A DNA stretch of 64,000 nt, taken from positions 1 to 64,000 of the forward strand of contig JALNQF010000009.1 in NCBI GenBank assembly GCA_028456385.1. Reading direction: 5' to 3'. The stretch is from Ophiosphaerella korrae (Eukaryota; Ascomycota; Dothideomycetes; Pleosporales; Phaeosphaeriaceae). This document shows positions 48,523 to 61,239 of this stretch, piece after piece. The notes below the pieces were generated by a model that worked only from the letters and a program-made list of their open reading frames with translations, was not told where the DNA came from and searched no databases. Numbering within the stretch: the stretch's first letter is position 1; each line of letters begins with the position of its first letter. The translations under genes were made by a program, and so were the position numbers.

Positions 48523-51500
48523 ATGGCTATAACCCAAATCGCCGGTCCGACATCCCGGTCACAGCAAACGAGCAAAGATGCAGTCGAGTAAGGTCCACTT
48601 TGACCCAATGGGTGACTTCAGGCTGACCTTCTAGCGTGGTCGCGATTCATGATCTCGACGAAGACTCGGTGCAAGCCTGGACATATCCAGATTCGGAAGT
48701 ATCCTGGTTGAGTGACATACCAAAAAAATTGCATAACGCCCGAGCATTGGTCTACAGCTATAGAGCAGAGGCGTTCACATTGCCAGGCATATGCTCGACG
48801 AAATCCATCCTCAATCATGCAAACAATCTAGTGGCTGAGTTGTGTGCAGATCGTCAATTAGAGAATGCTTTTGATCGCCCTATCATTTTCATTTGCCATG
48901 GCCTTGGGGGCCTCCTCATAAAACGGGCCTTGGCTTACTCTAGTTCCAGAGTGGACAAAGGTGTTGAGTATTTAAGATCGATATTCACACGCACATACGG
49001 TATTCTGTTCCTTGGCACCCCTTATAACGGCTTGAGCAAGGAAACTATTCTTACACAAAATCAGAGTACCGACGGGCCGAATCATTTCACGCTCAGCCTA
49101 CTAAAAGGTTCTGAGATGATGAACGAAATCAATGATCAGTTCGCACCTCTCATGAAACAATTTGCGATATTCAATTTCTGGGAAGAACTAGAAACCCACT
49201 ACGGAACACAGAGTTTCTATGTCGTGGATCAAGAATCTGCTGCGCCTGCATGGGGCAATGTAGAAAGATGTGGCATTATGGCAACACACTCTAAGATGAT
49301 GAAGTTCGAAAGCCTACACGATTGCAGATTCAGGCCTGTGCTGGAAGCACTCTCCCGTTATACCAGGAGTACATCCACAATAATAAAGCTGAGATGGGTC
49401 AAAGACGAAGAGTTGATGAATCGAAAACGACAGCAGGCAATAGGTGAAATATTGCATTCTCAGCACCATCCTTTACACCAGGCCGACTCGACTCCTTCAA
49501 GCTTCAATGAATGGTGTCTAATTACTCGAAAAACTAGCCTCTATTTCACTGGTAGACAAGAGCACGCAAAATATGTGAAAGATATGCTGGGTCCGATTCG
49601 AAATTACGACGATTGCACCAAGACTAAAATTCTTGTTGTATTTGGCCTCGGCGGCTCTGGTAAAACGCAGTTTTGCTTGAAGTATGTGGAGGACAACAAA
49701 CAAAGGTGCATCTATGTTCGATCGCATAGCCGTTCAAACCCCACAACTAATATGTGGTCCAGACACTGGTGTGTTTTTTGGGTGGATGCTAGTAGTATCG
49801 AGAATATTGAATCTGGTTTTTCCAATATCGGAACTCAGGCCGGAAGAGGGGCTACAAAAGCATCAGCGATGCATTGGTTATCTCAACGTAAACTGCCTTG
49901 GCTTATTATTCTGGATAATGCCGATAATCCCTACCTAGACATACTAAGTCACTATCCTAGTGAAGGTAATGGTCACATTCTGATAACGACTCGAAATCCG
50001 AATGTCGCTGATTACGCAACTAATGGGCATCTCCAATTCCGTGATATGGAACCTCAAGAAGCCGTCGACCTTCTTTTCAAGGCTGCATATTCAACTCCAC
50101 AAAACTCGGAACCCCGAGCTAGCCCTGAGGAAAAAGATCATGCTGAAAAAATTGCTATCGAGTTAGGCTATTTACCTCTAGCTATTGCACATGCTGGTGC
50201 AACAATTCGGCGCAAAATTTATACCTTGGAAGGGCATTTGAAGCACTATTTGCTACGACGCAAGTCCATGTTGAACCACTCGCGTGTGATGAACGCAGAT
50301 GACGCCAATATTATCACAACCTGGGATATTCCGTTTCAGAAGATAATGAGTCGCGAATCGATGGAGCACAAAGATACGGTCGACTTGATGTATATATTTG
50401 CATTTATGCATCATGAAACCATCTCGGAGTGCATCTTCCAGAGGTCTTGGTATGATCCAAGACGTACGCAGTCTTCCCAGAAGCTATATCCTGATGTTCT
50501 CGATTCTGTATGGGGTGAAGAGGCGCAGGTCAGGTTTCGAAGGGTAATAGGAGTTTTGTATGATCATTCGACCATTGAATACGACCCAAGCAAGGGCTTA
50601 TGCACCATGTATCCGGTCGTTCACAATTGGGTAAGAGGCCGATTAACGATCGAAGAACAAAATCGTTGGTTTCGTTGCACAACGGCAATCCTTGCTCACT
50701 GCATTTCGCCTTACCTGGAAACATCTGACCGGCAATTTCGAACACTTCTCTTGCCTCACGTAAACTTGTGTTTACAGTTACAAAAATTTCGAGATTCAGA
50801 AAAGTCTAATAAGCAAAATTCAGGCACGCTGGAGAGAGTAATAGAAATGGAAAGGTTTGCCTGCGTCTATACCGAGCAAGGCCAGTGGAAAACCGCACTT
50901 TAACTACAACATAGGGCTGGAGGGATCCGAAAAAAACTCTTAGGGAGGCGACATAAAGATACATTATTCGCTGAAAGTAGCTTGGCTCAAACCCTCTGGA
51001 ACCTTTTTGAGGTGAAACAGGCAATCAATATCCAGAAAGGAATGTTGGATGTGCTGCGTTGGCACAGAACTTACATTTCTGATTGGGCTGTCTGGCCGAT
51101 ATGGCTTTCAACACACGCCTTATTGTCTCGCACTGAGCGAAATTACATCCACTCTGTGGCTTGCTGGAAAAAGATCACTGTCAAGACGGGCAGGTGAATG
51201 CGCTGTAAATGGATTGAAAAAGCAACTTGGGGCTGATGACCCACTGACCTTGAAAGCTATGTTCTACCTAGCTCGAACATATCTACATCTTGGCGAAGAG
51301 CAGAAGTGTCATGAGTTGTTGGTATGGGTACTCAGACGACAGAAGCGCTTTTTCGGCATGGGCCATCCTGATACTCTTGTGACCAGAAATAAGTTAGGAA
51401 TGCTGCTCTGCGCGAGTAAACGGCATCTTGGTGCGGCGCAACGTCTCGTGGAAAACGTCCTCGAAAAAAGGAAAAGGATTTTAGGGGATGAACATGCATA

Positions 51501-52107
51501 CGCATTGTGGTCAATAAATGATCTCCCAAAAATCTATGTCGAGATGGGGCGTGCAGATGAAGCCATCGAAATTCTAGAAGCAACCGTTCCAGTGGTGGAG
51601 AGAACGTTGGGATCTGATCATATCGGTATGGGAATGACAAAGTCCAATCTAGGAAGAGCATACTTTGTGTCAAAGAGATGGAAGGAAGCTGAAGAGACGA
51701 TACAAACGTTACCTGACCGCCTAAAGCCGGAATATCCCGACCGGTACCACAATATGTATGCCTTTGCCCGAATACAATTCAATTTAGGCAAATTAGTGGA
51801 GGCCGGGAACTGCTGTGACGACTTGCTGAAAAATATTTGGCGAACGAAGATCTTCACGCCAGATCATCCACGCACAGTTTCAATTGCGGAACTCCTCCTT
51901 CGTATATATTGTACACAAAGACGCGAAGACAAGATTCTCGCCATTGTAGCCAAGGTTCCAGCCGCTTGTGAAGCAACAAGAGATTGCTTGTTTGATCCAT
52001 ACGCAGTTCGAAGGGTCACCCGAAACGCGCAGACGTTTCTCCTCTACCGAAAGACTCAAATCCCAAGCTTCTACACAGCAAGCTATTATGACCTCCTCTC
52101 AAACTGA
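48523..52107 (+). pseudogene. NLR-like gene: hydrolase-like domain, NB-ARC and TPRs, disrupted
   Basis: Exon 1 (48523-48587) joins by a 47-bp intron to 48635, giving DVVAIHDLDEDSVQAW, the start of an alpha/beta-hydrolase-like (SesB-type) domain. At the nucleophile elbow the sequence is ICHGLGGLL, so Gly replaces the usual Ser. The NB-ARC domain shows the P-loop VVFGLGGSGKT (about 49632-49665), kinase-2 LPWLIILDNAD (about 49892-49924), HILITTRNP and LGYLPLAIAHAG. A 57-bp segment, 49706-49762, is probably an in-frame intron. A TAA at 50901-50903 ends the frame in WKTAL*LQHRAG, just where the first tetratricopeptide-like unit starts. Downstream units continue in frame until about 51105, where a one-base shift moves the reading to the frame that ends at 52107. 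Fungal NLRs act in non-self recognition and cell death; this copy is probably dead or truncated. Confidence 0.8.
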
Positions 52108-54084
52108 GTCAAGAAAGTATGATCCCAATCGAAAGCCCGTTGCGAGACGCACGTTCTGATACCTGCCAGCACGCAGGAGAGCAAGATTCAAGAAACTTGT
52201 ACCTAAGGATTTCAGTACACGAAAAAGTCTTGCCCTTCCACGCCCAGGAGCGAAATCATGGTTTAGCTAGTCTTCTTATCCAAGTTAGCTCATTAATACT
52301 TAACTTGCTCAAGAGATTCCTGATGAAACTTAGAATGAAACGAACATGACGATGAAGCAAGACTCATACATTACGTTGTTTTTCTGAGTTCTCTGCTGTA
52401 GAATTACTTTAAGAATGACTCCTAGCTTTAGCAAAACCTTTTGGTAGTACAAAGCGGAGATTTTACATTGCATCTAAAAGTACGCGCCAACAAATCTCTT
52501 ATGCATAAATAGTTTAAATTATGATGTCAGGGCGCTTCAATGCCTTGATGCACTACAAGCTGGACTGTCTCAAGGTAGAATTTTGGGAGAACAATATATA
52601 TTGAGGCGACTCTAGTGTCAAATACATCAAACTTTTATATGTCTTGAATAATCTATGCAGTGTAGTAATATTGCCCCAAACATGATTAGGATTGTACAGT
52701 TTATAGAGACAAGAATCAATAGTAATGAATCAAGAGATCTCTATAATGACATATGGAGGGAGACTTCCAAGGACAAAATGGTAAGAATGACTGAAGATAC
52801 TAGATAAGGAGTACGACAAGACAGTTTAGGATGAGTGGTGGAACGAGGGCGAAAGTTAGGCACCTCGTATTCCTATACATACCTGCGATATTGTTCTTTT
52901 CGCTCAAAATGTTTTAACCAGTATACAGGCAAGTCATTATTGGACGGATGAAGGCAGCCAGAACAAAAATGCTGCTAAGCAATCTCGGAAGCTCCCGAGG
53001 CCAATTTGGAGTGCCAATCCTGAGGCTATTGAATGAACTACTCCTCCGACAAGGGTAATTGAAACTATAAGTAATTGAGCTAAAAACGACACGCTTAGAA
53101 TAGTGGCATTAGATTATGAAAGGGCGGCTCGAGAGTATCAGATGTTAGTATGAAGGAGCTTGGGTTATTCAAGTTTACGGGTCTGTGCAACTCTTAGTGT
53201 GGCCGAAAGGATACGAGTACCTTGTTGGCCGCGGTATGATTGGACGACCATCAAAGCACACCAACGCGTCAGATCTGAACCCGTGAAGGATGAAAGACGT
53301 CCCCATCGTTTTAAAACCAATTTGGTAGATATGGAAAATGAGCAGCAAACAGGCCAAATTTTCCTCAACCCGAGCCCGGGCTTGTCGGAATAACGATCAA
53401 TTACCTGTTTTGAGCCAGGAGGACCGAAGAGGTCATTACTGATTTCAAAATCGTGGCTGTGTACCGTCGCACGCGCCCTTTTGCCAGTATCGCGTTTTGA
53501 TGGGTGCGAGAAATGATGATGCTCCATGGCACAGGAGACGTGCATCTCCAAGCTATGCCTAAGGACTTGTCGACTTGGCGGCTCCTGTTGACTATGCAAC
53601 AGCACCTCACTGCATGCTACCAATACACCCTCTACCACGTGACAATCATGATAGGATATATCGCGTCAAAGTCGCGATGCTTTAAAAACTAGCTATATTA
53701 TTTAAAATCCTAAATCGCACGCCGAATGTTGAAGTATCTTAGTAGCCGGTGAGGCTACCGACGTCACCATCAATTCCAAGCCCGTTAGGCGCTCTTATGT
53801 TTCAACAAAGTCGTGAACTTATTGGTAAGGCGGCCTGTCCCAAGCCTTGCCAGTTGCCCAGCGATAAGTGCGGCACAACATCCTTACTTGGCTGTAGGAA
53901 AGGAGTTTCATAACAATAGGCAAGCGCAATTTTCCTTTTCTACTTCTTGTACATTGCTTTCTCTCGTACCCGCACCTGGATTAGGCCATAACATTCGTTT
54001 TCCCCACACCTGAGACTCTCTTTTTACGCATGTCGATCGTCGCAATTTGAATACTTGGAAACGAATCGCATCTAGCCAGTACTA
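52108..54084. other. Long intergenic region, no supported gene
   Basis: Nearly 2 kb separates the NLR-like gene from the GH76 gene. 52360-53150 is moderately AT-rich with no coding sense. At 53160-53640 overlapping frames exist on both strands, the longest 157 codons on the minus strand, but none shows a motif or intron structure. Nothing else is recognised. Confidence 0.5.
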
Positions 54085-55564
54085 ATGAAGTTGTCACTCT
54101 CCACATTTACCGTAGCCGGCCTACTGCTTTCAGATGTCACATTTGCTATTGATCTGAATCCGGATGATCCAGGTACACTTCGCAGTTTCTAGTTTAACTA
54201 GGAATACGCTAACATCACCAGCTTCCATCAAGAGCGCAGCAAAAACTATTGCTGGAGGCCTAAGAACATGGTACACAGGTGACAGGCTTGGCGATGTGCC
54301 AGGAAATCTTCCTGATCCCTACTACTGGTGGTTATGTGGCGCAATGTTTGGTTCTTACATCGACTACTGGCGGTATACGGGCGACAGCACATACAATGCG
54401 ATTACGACACAGGCGATGGTTCATCAAATAGGCACACCTCAAGCCTTTATGCCACCAAACCAGACCAGTACCCTAGGAAACGATGATCAGGCTTTCTGGG
54501 GTATGACGGCCATGTCAGCAGCAGAAAATAAGCTTCCGGATGTAGACGGCGAGATGTCGTGGCTGTCGCTTGCAATTGCAGTTTTCAATACACAGGCTCC
54601 GCGATGGAACAACAAAACTTGTGGTGGAGGACTTAACTGGCAGATCTTTTCCTTCAATGGAGGATTCGACTACAAGAATACCATTTCGAATGGTGCTTTC
54701 TTCAATATCGGCGCTCGGTTGGCGAAATACACAGGGAACAAAACATATGTCGATTGGGCCACCAAGGCTTGGGACTGGGAGAAGAGCGTCGGACTCATCA
54801 GTGACGATTTTCACTTTTTCGACGGTAGCAGCGAGAAACAGAATTGCACGATTATCAATCGCATTCAATGGAGTTATAACGCGGGCATCCACATGTCTGG
54901 CGCTGCAGCACTGTGGAACCTGGTAGGTTGATCAACAACGCCTATTAGAGCCCGTAACTAATCAAAATAGTCCGAATCCACAGGAAACACGCAGCAAGCA
55001 GCGCAGTGGAAGGAAAGGTTAACGCGCATTATCGCATCAACGGATGTCTTCTTCTCGCAGGACGGTGCAAAAGATATCATGATCGAAGTTGCATGCGAAA
55101 AAAATGGGCTATGCGACCACGACCAAAGATCGTTCAAGGCATACTTAAGTCGTTGGATGGGCTGGACCGTACTCACCGCGCCCTGGACTCGAGAAATGAT
55201 TATGCCGCGGCTACGTGCGTCCGCCATCGCCGCAGCAAAACAATGTAGTGGAGGCGCTAACGGAAACACTTGTGGTCTTCGCTGGTGGCAAAACGGGAAG
55301 AATGACGGAGAGGTTGGAGTTGGCGAGCAGATGTCGGCTCTGGAAGTGATACAGAGTCTACTCGTCGACCAAGTGGCTGGCCCAGTTAGTGAACAGACTG
55401 GTGGCACCAGCAAAAACGATCCCTCGGCGGGCACACAGAGCGGGCCTGTGAATCTCAATTTTAACACCGTGACGATGGGTGATCGAGTTGCCGCGGGCAT
55501 CCTTACTACCGTAGTGCTGGGAGGTATGTTTGGTGGGAGTTGGTGGTTAATACGAGGAGACTGA
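54085..55564 (+). CDS. GH76 family protein, DFG5/DCW1-like, cell wall mannan processing
   Basis: Three exons, 54085-54172, 54222-54922 and 54971-55564, encode 460 residues. Introns of 49 and 48 bp restore DPASIKSAAKT and ALWNLSESTGNTQQAAQW in phase. The N-terminus MKLSLSTFTVAGLLLSDVTFA is a signal peptide. GNDDQAFWG (about residues 114-122) carries the paired Asp residues proposed as catalytic in glycoside hydrolase family 76. LPDPYYWWLCGAMFGSYIDYW, GGGLNWQI and WSYNAGIHMSGAA are further family blocks. The C-terminus has a Ser/Gly/Thr-rich linker and a final hydrophobic stretch (GILTTVVLGGMFGGSWWLI), consistent with GPI anchoring or a membrane segment. Family members cut alpha-1,6-mannose in GPI glycans and link GPI proteins to the wall. 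The gene is intact. Confidence 0.88.
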
Positions 55565-56036
55565 AGTTCGTCTAAATGTATAATACTGGTTCTTTGCACA
55601 AAATCGCGCCAAACGAATACTAAAGTTTAATTCTTTTCTATTAGACCATGATAGGACGTAACATCAACCAATTTTTCATTACCGTGATTTACAATCTATT
55701 TAGCTAACGAAATGGAAGAATGATCGCTTTGGGGTTGATAGATCCGGTAGAAGCAATTAGGTTCGTTTGTACAATTATAATACTGCTCGAACTCAGCTAG
55801 GTATTCCGGCCGTACACTTCGGCCCATTGTTGCATGACGCTGTAGATTGTCCACTCTTTCCAATGGTTATATATCGAAACACAATCATACCATTGGGGCG
55901 TTCTCTCCAAACTGACAGCAGCGCATGCTAGAGCAACAACAAACATTCTACATTTCAGCTGTTCCAAGCGAGAGCGCTCACTATTACATGCCGAGGCCAT
56001 ATTTGCACATCCTTAATTTCTAGCAAAAGCTAGGTT

Positions 56037-57997
56037 ATGGCAGGCAAATCTATAGATCGCGATGACTTATTCGAATACACGAACGGACGTTTCCTAGTAA
56101 ACGAGCGCAAGGCTCTTGATCGCAAATACGTAACCTTTGATGCAGATCAACTTCATGAGGTAGTCGCATCTACTAGGCAATATTTGCCTATCTCTGAGAT
56201 CGAAAAAATTGAGAGAGAATTCAGCGAAGTGATTACGAAAATGCCGTTTCCAATCGCTGGACCACTAAAGTACAACAGCGTCTGAAGCTGCTATTCTTCA
56301 GCACTACAAGGAATGCTATATTGATGAAAATCCCTGAGCACAAGGCTGATAATAATACTATTAATAGTACATACATACACTCATGTCCCAGTTCCGAAAG
56401 TTCTAGCCTGGAATTATAATCCGTTAAATCCTGTTGGCACCAAATATATCATAATAGAAAAGGCACAGGGGGTACATTTATTCAAGGTTGATTTGTTGGG
56501 ATTGTTTATAATCCCGGGCCAAATCGCTGACCAATTGGTCGAGGTATGGGCTGGAATGAGCGATTGGGATCAATTTTGTGTCCTAAAATAGTTAACGAAG
56601 GTTGAAGGTGAGATGACAAATATTCGTCTCACCGCTAACGAAAACCTGATTCTCTCCAGGCCTATGAGAGAAAATGATTGTCAGATGAGATGCGCAATCC
56701 GGAGATTGAGTGATCCGGAGACTCAGGGTCCCCCTTGGCGACGATCACGAGCACACAACACGCTGGATTGCCTGGAGCGCAGCACTTAGCTATGAGAACA
56801 AAGGGATTATGAAAGAGCGTCGAATAGGTATATCTCAGAGGTCCCGAATATAGGGATGACAGACAGAGCAATTAATTATCGAGTGACGATCAAATCTGAT
56901 GATAATACATATATCTTATTAGATCGCGAAATAGACCTTTTGGAGAGTTCTGCATAGGGCCGTTCTGTGGACGAGGTTGTCATCCTCAAGACAAGACATC
57001 TTCTCTTAATTCTCGCTTCAGCCAAGGTGCATATTAGCAGAGAAACCTAAACTTGCTCCTAGGCTGATACTTCTTGATAAGGTTAGATTTATCCTCTTGT
57101 GGAGTGGCCCTTGCTGAGGGGGAGATTGCGCTCCTTGAACAAAATCCGGCGATTGTTACCTCTGATTCCCTACGTGAAACTTTCCATGAACAAATCGGTA
57201 TCCTCAGAATGGCCGAAGAGATAACGTCTAGACTGAATAAATCTACTACATTCCTCGACAAGATGTCTGAGCCAGTCTTATGGCACACCAACCTCCATAT
57301 GGGCAATATTTATGTGTCCGAGGAAAATCCAGCGAAAATTGTCTCGCTTATTGACTAGCAGCCAATTGTCATCTCACCTTTGTTTTTAGAAGAGCGATTT
57401 CTGGAGTTCCTACCAACTAATAAAAACGACATTCTCGGCACTACTGAGCTACCTATCTTGCCACGAACATACAACAGCATAGATGCAGACGACAAGCAAT
57501 ATACACAACATAAATTAAAAGAATCTCGATTAGCGAAGGTGTATAAATTGAGCAGCGGATTTGAAAACCGTCAAGCATATAAAGCTGTACGCATACCACT
57601 ATTCCTACGAGAGGTTTTTATTCGGTGTGGTGAGGTCTTAGAAGAGGGCGAAATCGCACTTCAGGCCTATCTTATTGAACTTTCCGAGACCTAGGACGAC
57701 TTAGGCTTCACATTTCCCTGCCTTGTCATATTTAATGGGGATAATTTGCGAAGGCGCAAACAACAATTTGAAGAACATCATGATTTCCACAGGGTTCAAG
57801 AACTTGCTAGGAATATCCTTGGTACTGATTTCGAAGGCTGGGTATTGCCTTATATTTATTTCGTGGAGAATCAAAAGCAGAATGAGGAGTTGCTCCAAGA
57901 AGTTATGCGTAGCAGCAATGAGTTCAACAGGTCGCTAGACGAAATTCATAAACTAAAAAACGATGAGCTGGTGAACCATCATGCCACACCGCAGTGA
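56037..57997 (+). pseudogene. AIM9-like aminoglycoside-phosphotransferase family pseudogene
   Basis: The start at 56037 reads MAGKSIDRDDLFEYTNGRFLVNE, the typical beginning of fungal AIM9/APH-like kinases, then ISEIEKIEREFSEVITKMP. A frameshift near 56272 ends the frame. Family sequence resumes as THVPVPKVLAWNYNPLNPVG (from about 56380), LTKVEGEMTNIR after a TAG (about 56589), FCIGPFCGRG (about 56951), and then one continuous frame from 57074 to 57997 broken by TAG at 57356-57358 (SLID*QPIVISPL) and at 57692-57694 (ET*DDLGF). Both TAGs stand at conserved Trp codons. The catalytic loop reads HTNLHMGNIY, so the Asp of the HxDxxxxN motif is Asn. Stops at TGG and CAG fit CpA-to-TpA mutation. The gene is dead. 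Relatives are common, expanded and of uncertain substrate in Pezizomycotina. Confidence 0.85.
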
Positions 57998-58489
57998 TGG
58001 TGTATCACGTCTAGCTCTAATGGCCATGTCCGCGCCCGCTTCAATATCAGCGCTCAGATTTCGTTCACGCCTATATCTCCATTTGATCTCTCATTGCCGT
58101 GTAATATTACATTCATATATAGGCTCCGGCTGATTTTTCACATTTCCCAGAGTAACTTGAATGGCGATCAAGTAGTACAATCCAGTCGACGCTGAGGGTT
58201 GAAAGCTGAAGCGGGTTTTGGATGGGTCACTTTTGAGGGAACTTCAATGTAAACCAATTGTTAACCGCTGCACGGGCCAAGACAGGGGTTGATGTGTGGC
58301 GCGGTCGCGAACTACAAGTGCCCAAGCGTATCCATCTTCGCGCTTTCATTCCTTATTTCATCGCAACTATATGATCTGAGTGAATTCTAGCATAAGGTGT
58401 CTTAAACTGCCCATCGAATTACAATACTCACACCCCTTGTATATAGTCTCCTTTGACTACCAGATCTAGCTTATCATCGCTTGGTAGAA
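57998..58489. other. Promoter region of the HET-domain gene
   Basis: 492 bp between the APH-like pseudogene and the HET gene. No conserved core element or RNA gene can be named. Confidence 0.45.
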
Positions 58490-61211
58490 ATGGACCATCT
58501 GCCCACACCGTTTAACACCTCCGGGCCTCCTATCGAAATTCCTGTTGTTGCCGATATTCCATGGGATTTTGGAGATTTTGAAAGTTTTCCTCGCCGTTAT
58601 GGATATGCGGTGACGCCAGGTGGCGAACTTCAATTTGAGCTGATCAGTACAGAACGTCTCGCTTCCCTATTACAGTCCTGGCTTTACTTTGGCCTTCTTT
58701 ATGAAATCTTTGGGACGGAAATTTGCAAAGAGCAATTTTATCGAGTGCGCCCCGCATATTCGACAAGACCAGCGGCAATTATTCTAGACTCTAGTGGTCT
58801 CACCTCGTTGATGAGAACATGGAAAGAAACGTTATCTGGCCAGAGAAAGCGGTACGACAAACCACTGCCTTGCATCGCGACGTGGTGGCCTGACAAAAAA
58901 GTAACCACACCACAGAAAGAAACGAGCTGGGAGGCAATCCAATCGAGAATCGAAAATATACTTCAAATATGCAATCGGGTTACACAACGATCAAACAACC
59001 GCACCTATCCGCTTGCTGAGATTGTACTTTCGATAGTAGTGTTATGTACTACTCTCAAGGCACTAGCACCACTATCGAAGCGTGTATGGAGCAAAAAGCC
59101 CGGCGAACATGTTGTCCGCCAACTTAATAGCCTGCCAGATGATTGATGGGGGATGGTGCCACGCTATTGTTGACCAGGCCTCGAAGAACTACGATATCAA
59201 CACATTTTATTTCCTCTCTCGAATGAAGCCACAGCTAGCTCCCTGGATTAAACACGGTAGCTGCACAGAATTTCAATGCAAAGCGAATAATGTCTCTGAA
59301 GGGCCATATATCAATCGGCACGTTACTGCACACTGTTCCTGCAATCTGATCCATCTAGATGGAGATAAGAAAGAGAGGCTTATTAAGATTATACAGGAAG
59401 GTGGCGTGCCATTGATCAGGATCAAAGAATTAGAACCCGGCTTCATTGAGCTTGAAGTTAGAGAATACACTCCAGGAATATCCTATATCGCAATTTCACA
59501 CGTATGGTCAGACGGCCTAGGAAACCCGGAAGCCAATGCTCTCCCATTTTGCCAACTACAGAAACTAGCTTGTTCTCTTCAGAAGCTTCATCACCGTCAT
59601 CCTTTGGCCTATGCCCAAAGCAGTCATATCGATTCCGGTTGGTTCTGGATGGATACGCTTTGTATACCACCCGTCAAGCAGGGTGCAATAGATTTCGAAC
59701 TTCGTCTAGACTGTATCGATCGTATGGCATTAATCTATGCAAGTGCACAAGGTGTCCTTGTCTTAGACTATGGGCTACAACAAGTCCGGATTAGCACTTG
59801 CTTACACGAAGAGGTCCTAGCTCATCTGATCTGCTGCGCCTGGAATCAGAGGTGTTGGACCTTGCAAGAAGGTGCACTGGGGAGAGATATCTTGTTCCAG
59901 CTTAGTGACGGCGTCATTGACATACGCACAGCTTTGGAATTCTACAACCAAGAGCATCCGCAGCCCACTCGCTTCGGGAAGAAAACGTGGATACAGCGCG
60001 TTTTGGATAACTTTTCTCGGCATTTTGGACTGAGGCTTAGAAGCGAACTAAGGCTTGTTTTGAGAATAAGTCTACTCTCATCTCTTAAAGGAGCTTTACG
60101 GGGCATGGGTAGAGGCTCCGCACTTGGCGGACATGATTCGGCAACTTACAACTTTGCTCAAGCATGGAATGCAATGAATCGGCGGTCAACCACGAAACCC
60201 AATGACACATACGTTGTGCTTGCTAATCTTCTCGGCTTTCATGCGTTTCAGTTTTCAAAACTATCTGAACAAAATCGATTGAAAGCCATCATCTTAAATT
60301 TGGATAAAGTTCCACAGTCGTTACTGCATAACACTGGTAAGCGAGTCGTACCAAGCTTTCCAACAGAATTTCCAGGCCAGCGCTGGTTGCCAGTGGAAAT
60401 TAACATTACGAAACTCTCAACAACATCCTGGATGAGAGTAACCGCTGAAGGGTTCACCATCACTCCCAGAAAAACCAATTCTAAAGAGCACGATTCAGGC
60501 CTACCAAGTTTAATCATAATCGATCCTTCTATATCAGAAGAGAACGACCCTATTTGGGTTCAGTGCGGTAGTGTTGAACACAAGTCTAACCACATCCCGA
60601 TGAGCATGTGGATCAGAATAGATTTGCTTCGCTGCACTTCACACGAACGATATAATTCGGAACACTTTAAAGAAAGTTGCATTCTAATCGATGAAGAGGA
60701 AAGTGTATTATCCTCCACAATTGAGAGAACCTGGAGAGCTACTTTGCTTCATGTACGTCGAGGCAGTGAATTGAAATCTAGGCAATCCCGCTTTAGTTCG
60801 CCCGACAAAGTCATCCATGCCATATATGACTGTCCGGTCAAAGTGACAGTCTATTCGGAATATAAACTTCAAATGAAAAGGCGGCGGTCACTTTCTGATC
60901 TGTACCGCGCTAGTTCATATCGACGATCTGACTTGCAGCATGCAAGTTTGTTTCGCCAATTCGGAAAGCCAGCAGGAAACCCGTTATGTCCGCCACCATG
61001 GAAGCGTGGTCCTGATCAGTATGATATCGGTTGTATTATATTGCCACCACCGACGGCTATTCAAGACGATTGTTACTTGGACACCAGCTGTCAGAAAGGT
61101 TTCTATCTGCGCACAGACAAGATTCAAAATGTGTCAATTTTCCCCGCAACTCTCCGCTTTCCTCAGGATTGGAAACTTGTTCTGCAGACGTGTATGTATC
61201 TTCTCAGGTGA
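58490..61211 (+). CDS. HET-domain protein
   Basis: Two exons, 58490-59081 and 59131-61211, encode 890 residues. The 49-bp intron (donor GTGTAT, acceptor AATAG) joins the frames in phase to give LAPLSKPCQMIDGGWC. Without it the first frame would stop at 59146. The HET domain holds YIAISHVWSDGLGNP (about residue 316), WFWMDTLCIPP (about 368) and CCAWNQRCWTLQEGAL (about 435). Before it lie a GGWC...TFYFLSRM block and a Cys/His-rich segment (HGSCTEFQC...HVTAHCSC) common in large HET proteins. HET proteins trigger cell death in heterokaryon incompatibility or innate immunity when paired with an NLR or other sensor; the partner here is unknown. The frame is intact, unlike the neighbouring NLR. The start is the first ATG in frame. 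Confidence 0.85.
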
Positions 61212-61239
61212 GTGAGACGCTTACCAGGCAGCTGACAGT

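Noticed and set aside
53165..53638. 157-codon minus-strand frame between the NLR-like and GH76 genes
   Set aside because: No domain, signal peptide or splice support, and overlapping frames exist on both strands; not counted as a gene.
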